DNA of 64,000 nucleotides, taken from the NCBI RefSeq assembly GCF_019668485.1, contig NZ_AP024619.1:2783757-2847756 (forward strand), written 5' to 3'. Shown here in pieces: positions 45,020 through 54,183 of this stretch. The notes under the pieces are model-generated. The model was not told the origin of the DNA, did not search any database, and saw nothing but the letters and a program-made list of their open reading frames with translations. The translations under genes were made by a program, and so were the position numbers. Origin of the DNA: Gelria sp. Kuro-4 (lineage in GTDB: Bacteria; Bacillota; DTU030; DUMP01). Every line of letters begins with the position of its first letter. Within the stretch, counting starts at the first letter, position 1.

Positions 45020-46954
45020 ATGCCAATGCCTTTCTTGAAATCGAGGAAGCCGAAGCCGGCCGCAGCTCAAAAGCCGGCCCGTAAACGGCGGAAGCTGACC
45101 GGACGTCTGGCAGTGCTGGTTTCGCTCTTGGCCGTTACTATGTCCATCTTTCAACTATATACAGCGGCGGCAGGGTTGCTGCCGCCGCTCCAACAGCGCT
45201 CCATCCACCTCTTGTTCGTGCTGGCCCTGGTGTTCCTCCTTTACCCTGCTACCCCCAAGTCCCCGCTGGACAGGCCCAGTGCATTGGACTGGTTCCTCAT
45301 GGTGGTGGCCGTCGCCGGGAACCTGTATCCCTATCTGCGTTACGTCTCTCTGGCCAAGTCCGGCGGTATCTACATTGCCAGCGACTACGTCTTCGGGGCT
45401 CTCACCATCCTCTTGGTGTTTGAAGCCGCCCGGCGCGTGGTGGGCTGGCCCCTGGTGATCCTCGCTGGGCTGTGCCTGGTTTATGCCTTCATCGGTCCGT
45501 GGATTCCAGGCCCCCTGGGGCACTCCGGCTTCACGCTCACACGGGTCATTGAGCAGATGTACCTCACCACTGAGGGTGTTTACGGCCAAATCCTGGGCGT
45601 ATCGGCTACGTACATTTTTCTCTTCGTGCTCTTCGGCGCTTTTCTCTCCGTTACTGGTGTATCCGCCTTCTTCAACGACCTGGCCACAGCGCTTGCGGGG
45701 CGCACGCGGGGCGGCCCGGCCAAGGTGGCCGTGATCTCCAGCGCTTTGATGGGCACTGTCAGCGGCAGCACATCGGCCAACGTGGTTACTACTGGGACCT
45801 TTACCATCCCGCTCATGAAAAAAACCGGTTACCAGCCTTACTTTGCCGGTGCAGTGGAAGCTGCCGCATCGTGCGGCGGCCAGATCATGCCCCCGATCAT
45901 GGGCTCGGCCGCCTACATTATGGCAGATACTCTGGGGGTCAGCTATCTTAAAATCATGGCCGCCGCTTTCGTACCTGCGGTGCTGTACTTTCTGTCTGTC
46001 GGCTCGGGCGTCCACTGGCGTGCCTGGCGCCTTGGGATTGCCGGCATTAAGGAGACCCCATCACTTCTTAAAGTCCTCCGCGAGCGGGGTTACCTGTTCC
46101 TTCCGCTCGTAGCCATAATTTACCTGCTCGTCTCCGGCTACAACGCCCTTTACGCTGCTTTTTGGGGAATCATCGTTACCATGATTACCAGTTTTGTGCG
46201 CCGGGAGAGCCGGATCAATCTCCGGAGGCTCCTGGAGGCCTTGCAGGGCGGCGCTTTAAGCGCTCTCTCGGTGGCCATGGCCTGCGCCATAGTAGGAGTG
46301 GTGATCGGCGTTTTCACTCTGACGGGGGCCGTGCTCACCATGGCCGGAGCGGTCATGAAGCTGAGCGGAGGCATTCTTCCTTTGACCATGCTCCTCACCA
46401 TGATCGTCGCGATGCTCATGGGCATGGGCGTGCCTACCACGGCCTGCTACGTGTTAACCAGCGCCGTGGCCGCCCCGGCCTTGGTGCAAATGGGCGTGGA
46501 GCCGCTGGCGGCGCACATGTTTGTCTTCTACTACGGCTGCTTGGCGACTATTACCCCGCCGGTGGCGGTGGGAGCGTACACGGCGGCCGGCCTCGCCGGC
46601 AGTGACCCCAATGAGACCGGTTGGCAGGCCGTAAAGCTGGCCGGAGCAGGCTTCCTTGTTCCCTTTATCTTCGTCTACTCCCCGGTCTTGCTCATGATCA
46701 ACGCTACCCCCTGGTCCATCGCCCAGGCCGCCGTAACAGGGAGCATCGGTGTTATCGCCCTCAGCATCGCCTTTGAAGGCTTCTACCATGCTCCTCTAAG
46801 CGTGTTGGAGCGCTTCTGGCTCCTGGCGGCCGCACTGCTGCTGGTGGTGCCGGGAACTTTCACCGACTTGATGGGCTTGGGGCTGGTGGCTGCGTTTTAT
46901 GTGCTGGAGCGACGCCGGGAAGTCCAAAGGGCTCACCTCGAGACTGTGGCGTGA
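45020..46954 (+). CDS. TRAP transporter fused permease (4TM/12TM, DctQM fusion)
   Basis: A 644-residue membrane protein uniting the small and large TRAP permeases, the usual partner of TAXI proteins. About four segments lie in residues 30-190, followed by the DctM part: GTVSGSTSANVVTTGTFTIP, AAASCGGQIMPPIMGSAAYI, MLMGMGVPTTACYVLTSAVAAP split across the core, and YGCLATITPPVAVGAYTAAG. ATG 45020 follows AAGGAGG. An eroded partial copy of its 3' end lies at 52482-52797. Confidence 0.95.
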   Translation: MPMPFLKSRKPKPAAAQKPARKRRKLTGRLAVLVSLLAVTMSIFQLYTAAAGLLPPLQQRSIHLLFVLALVFLLYPATPKSPLDRPSALDWFLMVVAVAGNLYPYLRYVSLAKSGGIYIASDYVFGALTILLVFEAARRVVGWPLVILAGLCLVYAFIGPWIPGPLGHSGFTLTRVIEQMYLTTEGVYGQILGVSATYIFLFVLFGAFLSVTGVSAFFNDLATALAGRTRGGPAKVAVISSALMGTVSGSTSANVVTTGTFTIPLMKKTGYQPYFAGAVEAAASCGGQIMPPIMGSAAYIMADTLGVSYLKIMAAAFVPAVLYFLSVGSGVHWRAWRLGIAGIKETPSLLKVLRERGYLFLPLVAIIYLLVSGYNALYAAFWGIIVTMITSFVRRESRINLRRLLEALQGGALSALSVAMACAIVGVVIGVFTLTGAVLTMAGAVMKLSGGILPLTMLLTMIVAMLMGMGVPTTACYVLTSAVAAPALVQMGVEPLAAHMFVFYYGCLATITPPVAVGAYTAAGLAGSDPNETGWQAVKLAGAGFLVPFIFVYSPVLLMINATPWSIAQAAVTGSIGVIALSIAFEGFYHAPLSVLERFWLLAAALLLVVPGTFTDLMGLGLVAAFYVLERRREVQRAHLETVA

Positions 46955-46995
46955 GTACCGAGCGGGCCATGCACGGGACTTAAGGGCCTCTCCCC

Positions 46996-48270
46996 TCAGA
47001 GCGGCCTGAACGGCGTTTTCGGGAAGCACCGCCTCAATGGCCTGCGGCACCACCTGGTTTCGCTTAGAGCGGCAAGGCAGTGCACCATGGTTTCTGCCTC
47101 GCCGAAGCCTCCCGCTTTGGTCACCACGGGCATTCCGGGGAACTTCCCTCCAAGGAGACGAACCAACGGGATGCCGGGCTCTACTTCGTCCACGAGGGCA
47201 GTTCCTTCAGCGTGGAGAGCGCGGGCAACCCCAACGGCCACCTCTCCGCCGGTGAGAAAGAGTCCTCCCACCCGTACGGCGTCCAGCACCCGGGCGACCA
47301 CAGCGGCAAGGCTCAGGCTGACGGCTTCGCTCGCGCGACCGCTCCGCCCGGCGTTAAGCTGTTCTTCCTCCAGCGCAGATGCAATAAGGACGTTCCGGCC
47401 CGTGCGGAGTAACTCCACGGCTCCGGCAGTAAGTCTATCCTCTTCTGCAGTGGGGTTCGGGAGCCAGGCCGCCACGTCCATGAGGAGGGGGGAAGCCGCT
47501 CCTTGAGCGAGAACACACCGGGCCTGCAGGGCGCTCTTGGGGCTCACACTTCCCACAACGAGGAGGAAAGGGCGTGGCGGAGCCACTAAGGCTTCTGCCA
47601 TTCCGGCGGAACCCACCCAGAGAATGTCCTGCGGTGGAAGGACTTGTGTCAATCCGTCCACGATGAGCTGAAGATCGTGGTCATGCTCCGTATCGAAGGA
47701 GAACGCTCCCTTTCCTCCCATTTCTTTCACGATCTTCGGAATGCGCAATTCCCGGATCTCGGGAAGGGCAATGTGGCGCACAGCCGTTGAGCCCTCCCCG
47801 CGAAGGATCTCGGCAAGAGATGAGGTTGGGACGGGCTTACGGGGGTCTCGTCCCATCTCTGTTTCAGCCACAGGCACTCCGTCCAGGAGCAGTAATCCAT
47901 CCTTCACCGTCCGCTTGTTTTTGGGGTAGGCAGGAGCAAAGGCAATTACGGGCAGGTTAAGGGCCACATGAAGTACAGCCACTTCCGCAGCGATGTTCCC
48001 CCGCAGGGTGGAATCCACCTTCTTGTAGATAACGCTTTTTCGTTTCCAGGGGGAGAGATACTTGGCCACTTCTTCAAGGCGCGCTGCAGCCATGGCGGCA
48101 GGGATGTTCCGCGATTCGGTGTCGATAACAGCCACCACGTTGTGGTCCATTGTGGGAAGAACTGCGGGGTCAAAGATCACGGAGGCACTGTATCCTGCCT
48201 TCAGAAACTGGATACCGGTGTCGTTGGACCCGGTGAGGTCGTCGGCGATGACCACATACGGCACGCCCAC
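46996..48270 (-). CDS. Four-carbon acid sugar kinase family (OtnK/DUF1537-like)
   Basis: A 424-residue kinase for four-carbon sugar acids. The N-terminal domain starts YVVIADDLTGSNDTGIQF, with DTESR and YKKVDSTLRGNIAAEV (substrate and catalytic region). The C-terminal nucleotide-binding domain has LVVGSVSPKSALQ and FLTGGEVA, then KAGGFGE. GTG 48270 sits 8 bases after AGGGGG and fits the family N-terminus; ATG 48360, which overlaps the permease gene, would add 30 residues without a good ribosome site. Last gene of the LarA-KdgT-kinase operon. Confidence 0.88.
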   Translation of the reverse strand: MGVPYVVIADDLTGSNDTGIQFLKAGYSASVIFDPAVLPTMDHNVVAVIDTESRNIPAAMAAARLEEVAKYLSPWKRKSVIYKKVDSTLRGNIAAEVAVLHVALNLPVIAFAPAYPKNKRTVKDGLLLLDGVPVAETEMGRDPRKPVPTSSLAEILRGEGSTAVRHIALPEIRELRIPKIVKEMGGKGAFSFDTEHDHDLQLIVDGLTQVLPPQDILWVGSAGMAEALVAPPRPFLLVVGSVSPKSALQARCVLAQGAASPLLMDVAAWLPNPTAEEDRLTAGAVELLRTGRNVLIASALEEEQLNAGRSGRASEAVSLSLAAVVARVLDAVRVGGLFLTGGEVAVGVARALHAEGTALVDEVEPGIPLVRLLGGKFPGMPVVTKAGGFGEAETMVHCLAALSETRWCRRPLRRCFPKTPFRPL

Positions 48271-48334
48271 GAGCAGTTCCCCCTTTTCGTCACATCCTGT
48301 TGCGGGCGGGGTGATGGGAAGGCCTGCTTTCAAC

Positions 48335-49321
48335 TCAAGAAGAAACGGATGGGGATTCATGGTGCTGCTTGACTACTCTGTTCAGGAAGTCCACCAGAAG
48401 AGGACAGAGAATGGCGGTGATGACGATGGAGGCACCTATCTGGACGGTCGCGGCCGCAGCGTATGGAGCCCAGGAGGGGTCCACGGCAGCAATCGCAGCG
48501 GGGGTGCCGGCGGCGTTTCCGGCTGTGGTGGCGATGGCGGCTCCCACGGCGTCGCTTCGTTTGTCCTTGGCGGGAATGAAGAACTTGTAGGCGAGGAAAC
48601 CAGCGATTCCTGTAACCAGCAAGGTGAGAAGTCCTAAGGCGATGCCCGGACCTCCCGCCTTAGCGATATCCATCAGGTTCAGCCCCGCTCCCAAAGGAAA
48701 AGAGAAAAAAGGGATCGAGAGCATTACGCCGGGAGCAAGAAACTTCCGCATGTCCTCATCGAGGTTACCCAGAATCATGCCAACGATGATGGGGACCACC
48801 ACCGCCACCATGGCGATGATAGGGATGTCGGCGAGACCGGTCATGCCCATGGCAACCATGGTAAAGAAGGGACCGTCGTTGGTGGAGATGATGGCTACAG
48901 CACCGATATCGGAGGGGTCACCGTACTTCTGGGCGAGGGCCGTGTAGAGGCCGCCATTGGAGTTGGCCATTGCGGCGATGAGGGCGAGGGGGGTAAGCCC
49001 GAAAAGGGTGGCCTGCGGCCCCATTACCCTCCCGACGAAAAGGCCCACTGACATGCCGAACAGGACTTTGACGGTATTAAGGAGGAATCCCTTCCATAGG
49101 GCAACTCCCGCTGTTTTGATGGTGATCTGGGCGCCGCTGCAGAAGAGGAGCACTCCGATGAGAGGCAGCGCTCCTTGCTTAAAGAGCGCAGTGGTGAAGC
49201 TTCCGATCATGAGGGACTGGGGAGCGAAGGTGTTAACGAGAGCGCCGAGCAGTAGAAAGACAACCATGAGTCCGCCGGGAACCTTCTGGATTGTCTTAAG
49301 GATGGGGACATTGCCGGACAT
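48335..49321 (-). CDS. kdgT: 2-keto-3-deoxygluconate permease family transporter
   Basis: A 328-residue secondary transporter with about ten membrane segments. It begins IPILKT-like (VPILKTIQKVPGGLM), and has GLTPLALIAAMANSNGGLY and ISTNDGPFFTM, which match the KdgT family. It probably imports a sugar acid or related hydroxy acid by proton symport. ATG 49321 follows AAAGGAGG; the frame opens at 49366. Between LarA-like racemase and kinase genes. Confidence 0.9.
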   Translation of the reverse strand: MSGNVPILKTIQKVPGGLMVVFLLLGALVNTFAPQSLMIGSFTTALFKQGALPLIGVLLFCSGAQITIKTAGVALWKGFLLNTVKVLFGMSVGLFVGRVMGPQATLFGLTPLALIAAMANSNGGLYTALAQKYGDPSDIGAVAIISTNDGPFFTMVAMGMTGLADIPIIAMVAVVVPIIVGMILGNLDEDMRKFLAPGVMLSIPFFSFPLGAGLNLMDIAKAGGPGIALGLLTLLVTGIAGFLAYKFFIPAKDKRSDAVGAAIATTAGNAAGTPAAIAAVDPSWAPYAAAATVQIGASIVITAILCPLLVDFLNRVVKQHHESPSVSS

Positions 49322-49369
49322 TTTCCGACCTCCTTTAGGCATGTCGAAGGACTCGCTTCTTTCCACTTC

Positions 49370-50647
49370 CTAGGCTTTATCTACAATGACCGCCACACCG
49401 TCGGGGACCACGGTAATAGAGGCCTGGGGGTTGCCGAGAATATCTTCGCCCATGGACACGGCCTCCGCGAGGGAAGGAGCCCACCGCATGTTGAGATGCT
49501 CCACCATTTCTTTCGGAGCACTCGTCACCATGATAACCGTGTAGTCCATAAGAACCCGGGCAAAGATCTGGATCTGCCACTGGTCCGGCTCCGTCTGGTC
49601 CCGTCCCCGCGCCAGGATCAGGTTCATAACTCCCTCCGGCGTGGGAATGTGCTCGAAGGTACGGTAGAAAGCCTCACCGCCGTGGCCGTCGCTGCACTCC
49701 GCCGCCACGATGATCACACCGCCTTTATTACATGTGGCCTCACCGGCGGTCATGCTCTTCACCGCCTGATAGAGATTCTGGTCCAGAGGATATCCTCCAT
49801 TGCTCGTCACCACGATGTCCGCAGGCACCGCTTTCACCCTGGCGTACCGGCCCACGAACTGACACCCCTTCTCGTGGGCCTGCTCCATTTCTCCGCTGAA
49901 GGCCGCGATAATACGCTTGTCTGAATCAATGACCACGTTGCAGACGAAGGCCAGATTCACGGAACGGGCCGCAAAAACCATATCCGCGTGGATGGGGTTC
50001 CCCTCCAGGATGCCCGTGCGCGCACGATCATGGGCGATGAACTCTGCGCAGTGATTGGCCAGCACAGTTTTGTAGCTCGCTATCCCCGGAAGCACGCTCT
50101 TGCGCCCTCCCGAGAATCCGGCGAAGAAGTGGGGCTCAATGAACCCCTCCGCAACGAGAAGATCGGCCTCCACCGCGAGCTTGTTCAAAATGAGGTCTCC
50201 TCCCGAAGGCAAGGTCCCCACCCGGACAAGGACACCGTCGTCGTGGCTGTTGTGCACCACGATCCGCTCGTTCTTGACAATGTCGGGGCCGTACCTTGTG
50301 AGAAGTTCTTCCTGGGTTGTAGCGCGGTGTCCTCCGGTCGCAACAAGGATGGTAATATTTGCATCGGGATTTCCAGCGCGCACTTCTTCGAGAAGAAGGG
50401 GCATGATGACGGCGCTCGGTACAGGGCGGGTATGGTCGCTGGAGATAATTACTACGTTTTTCTTCCCTTTTGCCAAGTCACGGAGCGGAGCGGAACCGAT
50501 AGGGTTGTTCAGGGACGCTCTTACCAAATCCTTTTCAGGCGCGCCGGCCTTCAGCTCGTGAAGGCGCGACGTCAGAACGGAGCGCAGCCGTCCGTCCGGC
50601 GCCTCAAAGGGTAAAAAGGACCGTCCGTACGGTACAGATACTTTCAT
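49370..50647 (-). CDS. LarA-family nickel-pincer racemase/epimerase
   Basis: A 425-residue LarA homologue. SSDHTRPVPS and ATGGHR are substrate/cofactor contacts; GFSGGRKSVLPGIAS (about 180-195) contains the Lys that bonds the nickel-pincer nucleotide, with conserved His in EPHFFAGF. The family racemises or epimerises 2-hydroxy acids such as lactate, malate or sugar acids. The larB/larC/larE cofactor genes are not in the window. ATG 50647 follows AGAAGG. With KdgT and OtnK-like kinase it suggests catabolism of a sugar acid whose stereochemistry must be inverted. Confidence 0.9.
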   Translation of the reverse strand: MKVSVPYGRSFLPFEAPDGRLRSVLTSRLHELKAGAPEKDLVRASLNNPIGSAPLRDLAKGKKNVVIISSDHTRPVPSAVIMPLLLEEVRAGNPDANITILVATGGHRATTQEELLTRYGPDIVKNERIVVHNSHDDGVLVRVGTLPSGGDLILNKLAVEADLLVAEGFIEPHFFAGFSGGRKSVLPGIASYKTVLANHCAEFIAHDRARTGILEGNPIHADMVFAARSVNLAFVCNVVIDSDKRIIAAFSGEMEQAHEKGCQFVGRYARVKAVPADIVVTSNGGYPLDQNLYQAVKSMTAGEATCNKGGVIIVAAECSDGHGGEAFYRTFEHIPTPEGVMNLILARGRDQTEPDQWQIQIFARVLMDYTVIMVTSAPKEMVEHLNMRWAPSLAEAVSMGEDILGNPQASITVVPDGVAVIVDKA

Positions 50648-50894
50648 AACCTTCTCACCCTCTCGTAATAGTTTATACTTTCGGAAATTACTCTTCCTTG
50701 GCAGGACTGACTCTGGATTGGTCCTTCCCTCCAAGAAAACAGGTGCGACCTCGGTACTTCAACTCTATTATTAGAATGCACCGCTCTATCAGTTTATTCC
50801 TGCTTGGTATAATCAATTTATTATTTCAATGCCCCGCCACCCGGCTGACTGAACTAAGAAGCAATAATGCCAGGAAGCAACGGTGCCTCCCGGC
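50648..50894. other. Intergenic region upstream of larA
   Basis: No supported gene. A small hairpin TGCCAGGAAGC/GCCTCCCGGCA lies near 50868-50897. No clear promoter for the larA operon was found. Confidence 0.4.
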
Positions 50895-51130
50895 ATGATT
50901 AGAACCATGAAGAACCAAAACGCGACCCCGGTGGCGGACAGCACGCGCAGGTGGAGAGCGTACTTCAGCACCAGCGGTATTTCGATCGAGGCAACGCCGA
51001 AAGCAACTAAAAGGTCGGTGCAGGCACTGCCGATGCGGGTGAGCGCTTCGTTCCACCCGTAACTAGCGAAGGTTGCCCCGATCGCCGCGGCGGTGCCATG
51101 TCCGCCCACGAAACCTATGGCTGCCCGCGA
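50895..51130 (-). pseudogene. Membrane transporter remnant (GltS-like)
   Basis: The minus-strand frame contains GFVGGHGTAAAIGATFASYG, similar to the GGHGT.AA signature of sodium/glutamate symporters, followed by hydrophobic sequence VFGVASIEIPLVL-like and FWFFMVLIMPGG. Both ends of a normal gene are missing. Confidence 0.5.
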
Positions 51131-51144
51131 GCCAAGACATCTTC
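51118..51144. repeat. Short repeat, copy A
   Basis: TGGCTGCCCGCGAGCCAAGA then CATCTT occurs here and at 52389-52413. It lies inside the transporter remnant, so copy B may be another scrap of the same gene. Confidence 0.55.
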
Positions 51145-51246
51145 CTGAGAGTAAAGGCGGAAATCCGTAACGATATAAAGGGCGCAGGAAGCCATCAACC
51201 CACCCCAGATGCCGCGAAATCCGGGGCAACGTCAATGATCTATAAC

Positions 51247-51420
51247 TGTTGTTGCTCAACAATGTTGCCCTAACAACCAATGTGGGTTATAATAGGAGCA
51301 GGAAGCTCCGGAAAAGCTTCCTGCTCCTGGAGGGCATAGCGACCTGGGGGCACATCAGTTTTGGATTGGCCCGCTTACTGGCGGGCTATTTTCTTGATCT
51401 GTGCTGGAAGTACAGCCGCA
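51247..51420 (+). repeat. Direct repeat R1 of a promoter/hairpin/terminator element
   Basis: About 174 bases nearly identical to 54616-54789. It contains TTGCCC-17-TATAAT (51265-51293), a 12-bp stem GGAGCAGGAAGC/GCTTCCTGCTCC (51295-51327) and a terminator GCCCGC/GCGGGC (51369-51386) with ATTTTCTT. The attached minus-strand small ORF is degenerate in this copy. Confidence 0.85.
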
Positions 51421-51507
51421 TCAGAGTCATTAGGGGGCAATTGCCAGTTCGAGTAGTCCAAGAGCTCGGTGCCCCATGCTGCCGCGGACATTCAGCACAC
51501 CGCCACG

Positions 51508-51867
51508 CTAATCGGAGTCTCGTTTGTACCATACGCTCTTTACCCTGTCCCGCATAACTACCATTAAGCCCGGCCATTTCTCTGGCGAAAACTCGTTTAT
51601 CGCCTGCATCACCCGTTGGTGAATCTCGTGCCGGTTGGGATGAGCTAGACAGATTATTAGCAGACCGTGGTGTGTTTGCTCACGGTAGCGACCAAATCCC
51701 CTGTCTGTAGTTACTAGTGTTCTGTGTTCTCGTAATGCTTTTGACCATAGTACCTCATCAGGGACGCCTTCTGCCGAAGTTCCACGAACATCGGTCACGT
51801 CATGTCCGGCAGCTACAAGAGCTTGTACTGTACAGCGGGGAATGTTTTCATCCACCAGTATGCGCAT
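51508..51867 (-). CDS. DUF5615 PIN-like toxin
   Basis: A 119-residue protein: MRILVDENIPRCTVQALVAA carries the first acidic residues (D6, E7) and DEVLWSKALREHRTLVTTDRGFG splits into the PIN-like core with a later TTDRGF Asp. DUF5615 proteins are the toxin half of a predicted toxin-antitoxin pair with DUF433. ATG 51867 overlaps the antitoxin stop region. It is likely a ribonuclease. Confidence 0.88.
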   Translation of the reverse strand: MRILVDENIPRCTVQALVAAGHDVTDVRGTSAEGVPDEVLWSKALREHRTLVTTDRGFGRYREQTHHGLLIICLAHPNRHEIHQRVMQAINEFSPEKWPGLMVVMRDRVKSVWYKRDSD

Positions 51868-51868
51868 G

Positions 51869-52099
51869 TTAGTGCCCCTGGGCCTGCAAAGGCGTCACGA
51901 CTTCTTCTGCCAGCGCTGCCGCGTAATCCAGGCAGGCAAGAATGTCCTCCCGGTCTAAGCCCGGGTATTCCCGGCACAAATCTTCAATCGTATCTCCATT
52001 AGCCAGCATACGTATGATCTGGTGAACGGGGATACGGGTCCCCTTAACACAAGCCTGCCCGTGGCACACCCGTGGGTCGATACTGATCCTACTATACAC
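51869..52099 (-). CDS. DUF433 antitoxin
   Basis: A 76-residue helix-turn-helix protein: SIDPRVCHGQACVKGTRIPV is the DUF433 signature, then DLCREYPGLDREDI is the second helix pair. GTG 52099 lies 6 bases after AGGAGGTG; GTG 52120 is less likely. It precedes and is coupled to the DUF5615 toxin. A TATAAT lies upstream (52138-52133, minus strand) without a good -35 box. Confidence 0.88.
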   Translation of the reverse strand: MYSRISIDPRVCHGQACVKGTRIPVHQIIRMLANGDTIEDLCREYPGLDREDILACLDYAAALAEEVVTPLQAQGH

Positions 52100-52138
52100 A
52101 AGCGACACCTCCTCTGGCACCCTGTCAGTTTAATTATA

Positions 52139-52481
52139 ACCTTTTCCCTATTGTTTTTCCATCTCTACAGAGTAGCAGGATAGTGTCAAGAGTTAGCAGG
52201 CAGGATAACACACAAATTCCGTAGAAGTGAGCCGCCCCCTCCACGGGGAGGGGGATGGGGGTGGTTCGTTGCTTCTAGGGTAAGTCCCGCTCGATCGGGG
52301 CGCCTCGTTCGGGGACAGCCTCGGCGACGGCGGGGTCGGCTTGGTCTGAACGAGCCGAAGGTTTTTCCTGCAAGCGACGGCTACACGGTGGCTGCCCGCG
52401 AGCCAAGACATCTTATACAACAGCGTGTTAATTAATGGGAAACTCTACATTCTGCATATACTGTTCGGTAGCATCATAATT
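52139..52481. other. Gene-poor stretch
   Basis: No supported gene. It includes a GC-rich palindromic patch (about 52230-52260, CCCCTCCACGGGGAGGGGG) and, at 52389-52413, copy B of the short repeat found at 51118-51144. Confidence 0.45.
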
Positions 52482-52797
52482 CCAGAGGCCGCCCCGGCTT
52501 TGGTCCAGATGGGCGTGGGAACTAGAGCCGGTCCTGCTCATGATTAACGCCACCCGCTGGTCCATCGCCCAGGCCGCAGTAACAAGAAGCATAGGCATTA
52601 TTGCCATCAGTGTCACCTTTGGAGGTTTCTACCATACTCCTCTGAGCGTGTTGGAGCGGCTCTGGCTCCTGGCGGCGGCGCTGCTGGTGGTGCCGGGAAC
52701 TTTCACCGACTTGATGGGCTTGGGGCTGGGGGCTGCATTTTATCTGCTGGAGCGACGCCGGGAGGTAGAAAGAGCTCACCTCGAGACTGTGGCGTGA
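52482..52797 (+). pseudogene. Internally deleted partial copy of the TRAP fused permease 3' end
   Basis: Bases 52482-52520 match 46467-46500 and 52530-52797 match 46685-46954, so about 190 bases are missing in between. The last 85 codons remain open and read like the parent (NATRWSIAQAAVTRSIG, later LVVPGTFTDLMGLGLGAAF), but there is no start or upstream domain. It ends at the same stop as the parent. Confidence 0.85.
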
Positions 52798-52931
52798 TTA
52801 CCGACTGGGCCATGCATGGTAAATGGCACCAAAGTCTCTACCTTTCAAGGTCTAATGTCAAGTTGAGATTCCCGCTTCTTGCCAAAGATCTCCTGTCCGC
52901 CGCTAAAAGTTTACTCCGCCCTCGCCCATAA

Positions 52932-52970
52932 AAAGGGACAGCCACTCTTTACGCTTAGAGTGGCTCTTTT
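52932..52970 (-). terminator. Terminator of the rubrerythrin gene (bidirectional)
   Basis: GCCACTCT (52941-52948) pairs with AGAGTGGC (52957-52964). T-rich tails occur on both strands (TCTTTTCG plus; TGTCCCTTTTT minus). Confidence 0.75.
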
Positions 52971-53015
52971 CGTGGTCACGGACACCCCTGCCGACGCGAA
53001 CGCACTCGCCGGTTC

Positions 53016-53549
53016 CTAGTAATTCTCAGCGGCCGGCTCGTAGAAAGCGCGCGGGTGGGCGCAGGCGGGGCACACCGCCGGAGGCTCTGTGCCCTCGTAG
53101 ATGTAACCGCAGTTGCGGCAGCGCCAACGGATGGGGGTGCTGCGCTGAAAGAGTGTGCCATCTTTGAGGCGCTCCGCCAGCTGCCGGTACCGGGCCTCAT
53201 GGGCGGCCTCCACCTCGGCTATCTCTTCCATGACCTGCGCGATTTCCTCGAAACCTTCTTCGCGGGCCGTCCGGGCAAACTCTTTGTACATTTCGGTCCA
53301 TTCGTAGTGCTCGCCCTGGATGGCTTCTGCGAGATTCTTGGCGGTGTCGCCGATCAGGCCGAGAAACTTGGCCCATACCTTTGCGTGTTCCTTCTCGTTC
53401 TCGGCCGTCTCAAGGAAGATACCGGCGATCTGTTCGTAGCCTTCTTTCTTGGCTACGGAAGCGAAGTATGTGTATTTGTTACGTGCCTGCGATTCCCCGG
53501 CGAAGGCGGCGAGCAGGTTCTTTTCCGTCTTTGTTCCCTTGAGGTCCAA
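53016..53549 (-). CDS. Rubrerythrin
   Basis: A 177-residue peroxide-reducing protein of anaerobes. The four-helix diiron domain has [16 protein letters not shown] (Glu ligand), [12 protein letters not shown] (ExxH) and a second [10 protein letters not shown] (ExxH). The C-terminal rubredoxin-like iron site is [10 protein letters not shown] and CPACAHP (two CxxC pairs). It detoxifies hydrogen peroxide in the cytoplasm. TTG 53549 follows GGGGGAGTG. It is monocistronic, with a terminator 46 bases on. Confidence 0.95.
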   Translation of the reverse strand: MDLKGTKTEKNLLAAFAGESQARNKYTYFASVAKKEGYEQIAGIFLETAENEKEHAKVWAKFLGLIGDTAKNLAEAIQGEHYEWTEMYKEFARTAREEGFEEIAQVMEEIAEVEAAHEARYRQLAERLKDGTLFQRSTPIRWRCRNCGYIYEGTEPPAVCPACAHPRAFYEPAAENY

Positions 53550-53650
53550 GAAGCACTCCCCCTTTTCGTAATGAATCCCAAATAGCTTTCAACAGCCGGG
53601 CAGTTTTTTCCTGCAAGCGTTGTCCACTAATCTCCTTCCCCATTAGAAAA

Positions 53651-53671
53651 GGGAGGTTCAGAAACCTCCCT
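53651..53671 (-). terminator. Terminator of the HEPN/MNT operon
   Basis: GGGAGGTT (53651-53658) pairs with AACCTCCC (53663-53670). On the minus strand TTTTCT follows. It abuts the HEPN stop codon. Confidence 0.8.
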
Positions 53672-54183
53672 CACGAATAGTATCCCAGCAAGCCTTCCAT
53701 TGCGTTCAGAAACCCCTGCAGGTCGGCCGCAAAGGCCTGATCGGTTTCAGGCAGGCTGTCAACGAGCGGGAGAAGCTTGGTCGGGACCAGATTGAACCCG
53801 TAGATGTGGCGTACCAGATGGCAGAACTTACGGTATTCGTCCAGACGGGCAAATGACTCAGGGGAAAGCACAGGCGGCCTGATACCGGGGAGCGGGAATT
53901 TCATTTGCTGCAGCAGGTCTTTATGCCACTCATCCCCCTTGGGTAGGGTGCCATCCACGCGCTTGGCAATCTCTTTAAAGATGTTTTCGGCCACCGAGTA
54001 GTAGTCCAGCAGCACAGAAGCCACGGCGCGCAGGTGAAACTCGTCTTGAAGCTCTTTGGTGAGGGTGAGCGAGCTTGTTGGATTAAGGTAACCTTTGGTC
54101 TGCAAGGTTTCCATAAGGCGGGCGGCGTTGGCACGCTCCTCTTGCACTCGTTCTTTGAGGACCAGAAAGTCACTGACCTTCAA
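53671..54183 (-). CDS. HEPN-domain toxin (HepT-like)
   Basis: A 170-residue all-helical protein. LHLRAVASVLLDYYSVAENI-type helices and RKFCHLVRHIYGFNL (about 118-132), an Rx4-6H-like motif of HEPN ribonucleases, are visible. TTG 54183 lies inside the nucleotidyltransferase gene, overlapping it by 14 bases. The pair is a HEPN/MNT toxin-antitoxin module in which the nucleotidyltransferase modifies and silences the HEPN toxin (family knowledge). Confidence 0.8.
   Translation of the reverse strand: MKVSDFLVLKERVQEERANAARLMETLQTKGYLNPTSSLTLTKELQDEFHLRAVASVLLDYYSVAENIFKEIAKRVDGTLPKGDEWHKDLLQQMKFPLPGIRPPVLSPESFARLDEYRKFCHLVRHIYGFNLVPTKLLPLVDSLPETDQAFAADLQGFLNAMEGLLGYYS

Noticed and set aside
45155-46015. 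286-codon minus-strand frame
   Set aside because: Antisense to the fused TRAP permease; His/Gln-rich shadow typical of antisense membrane genes.
52230-52260. CRISPR-like or MITE-like palindrome CCCCTCCACGGGGAGGGGG
   Set aside because: Single occurrence with no repeats or target duplication seen.
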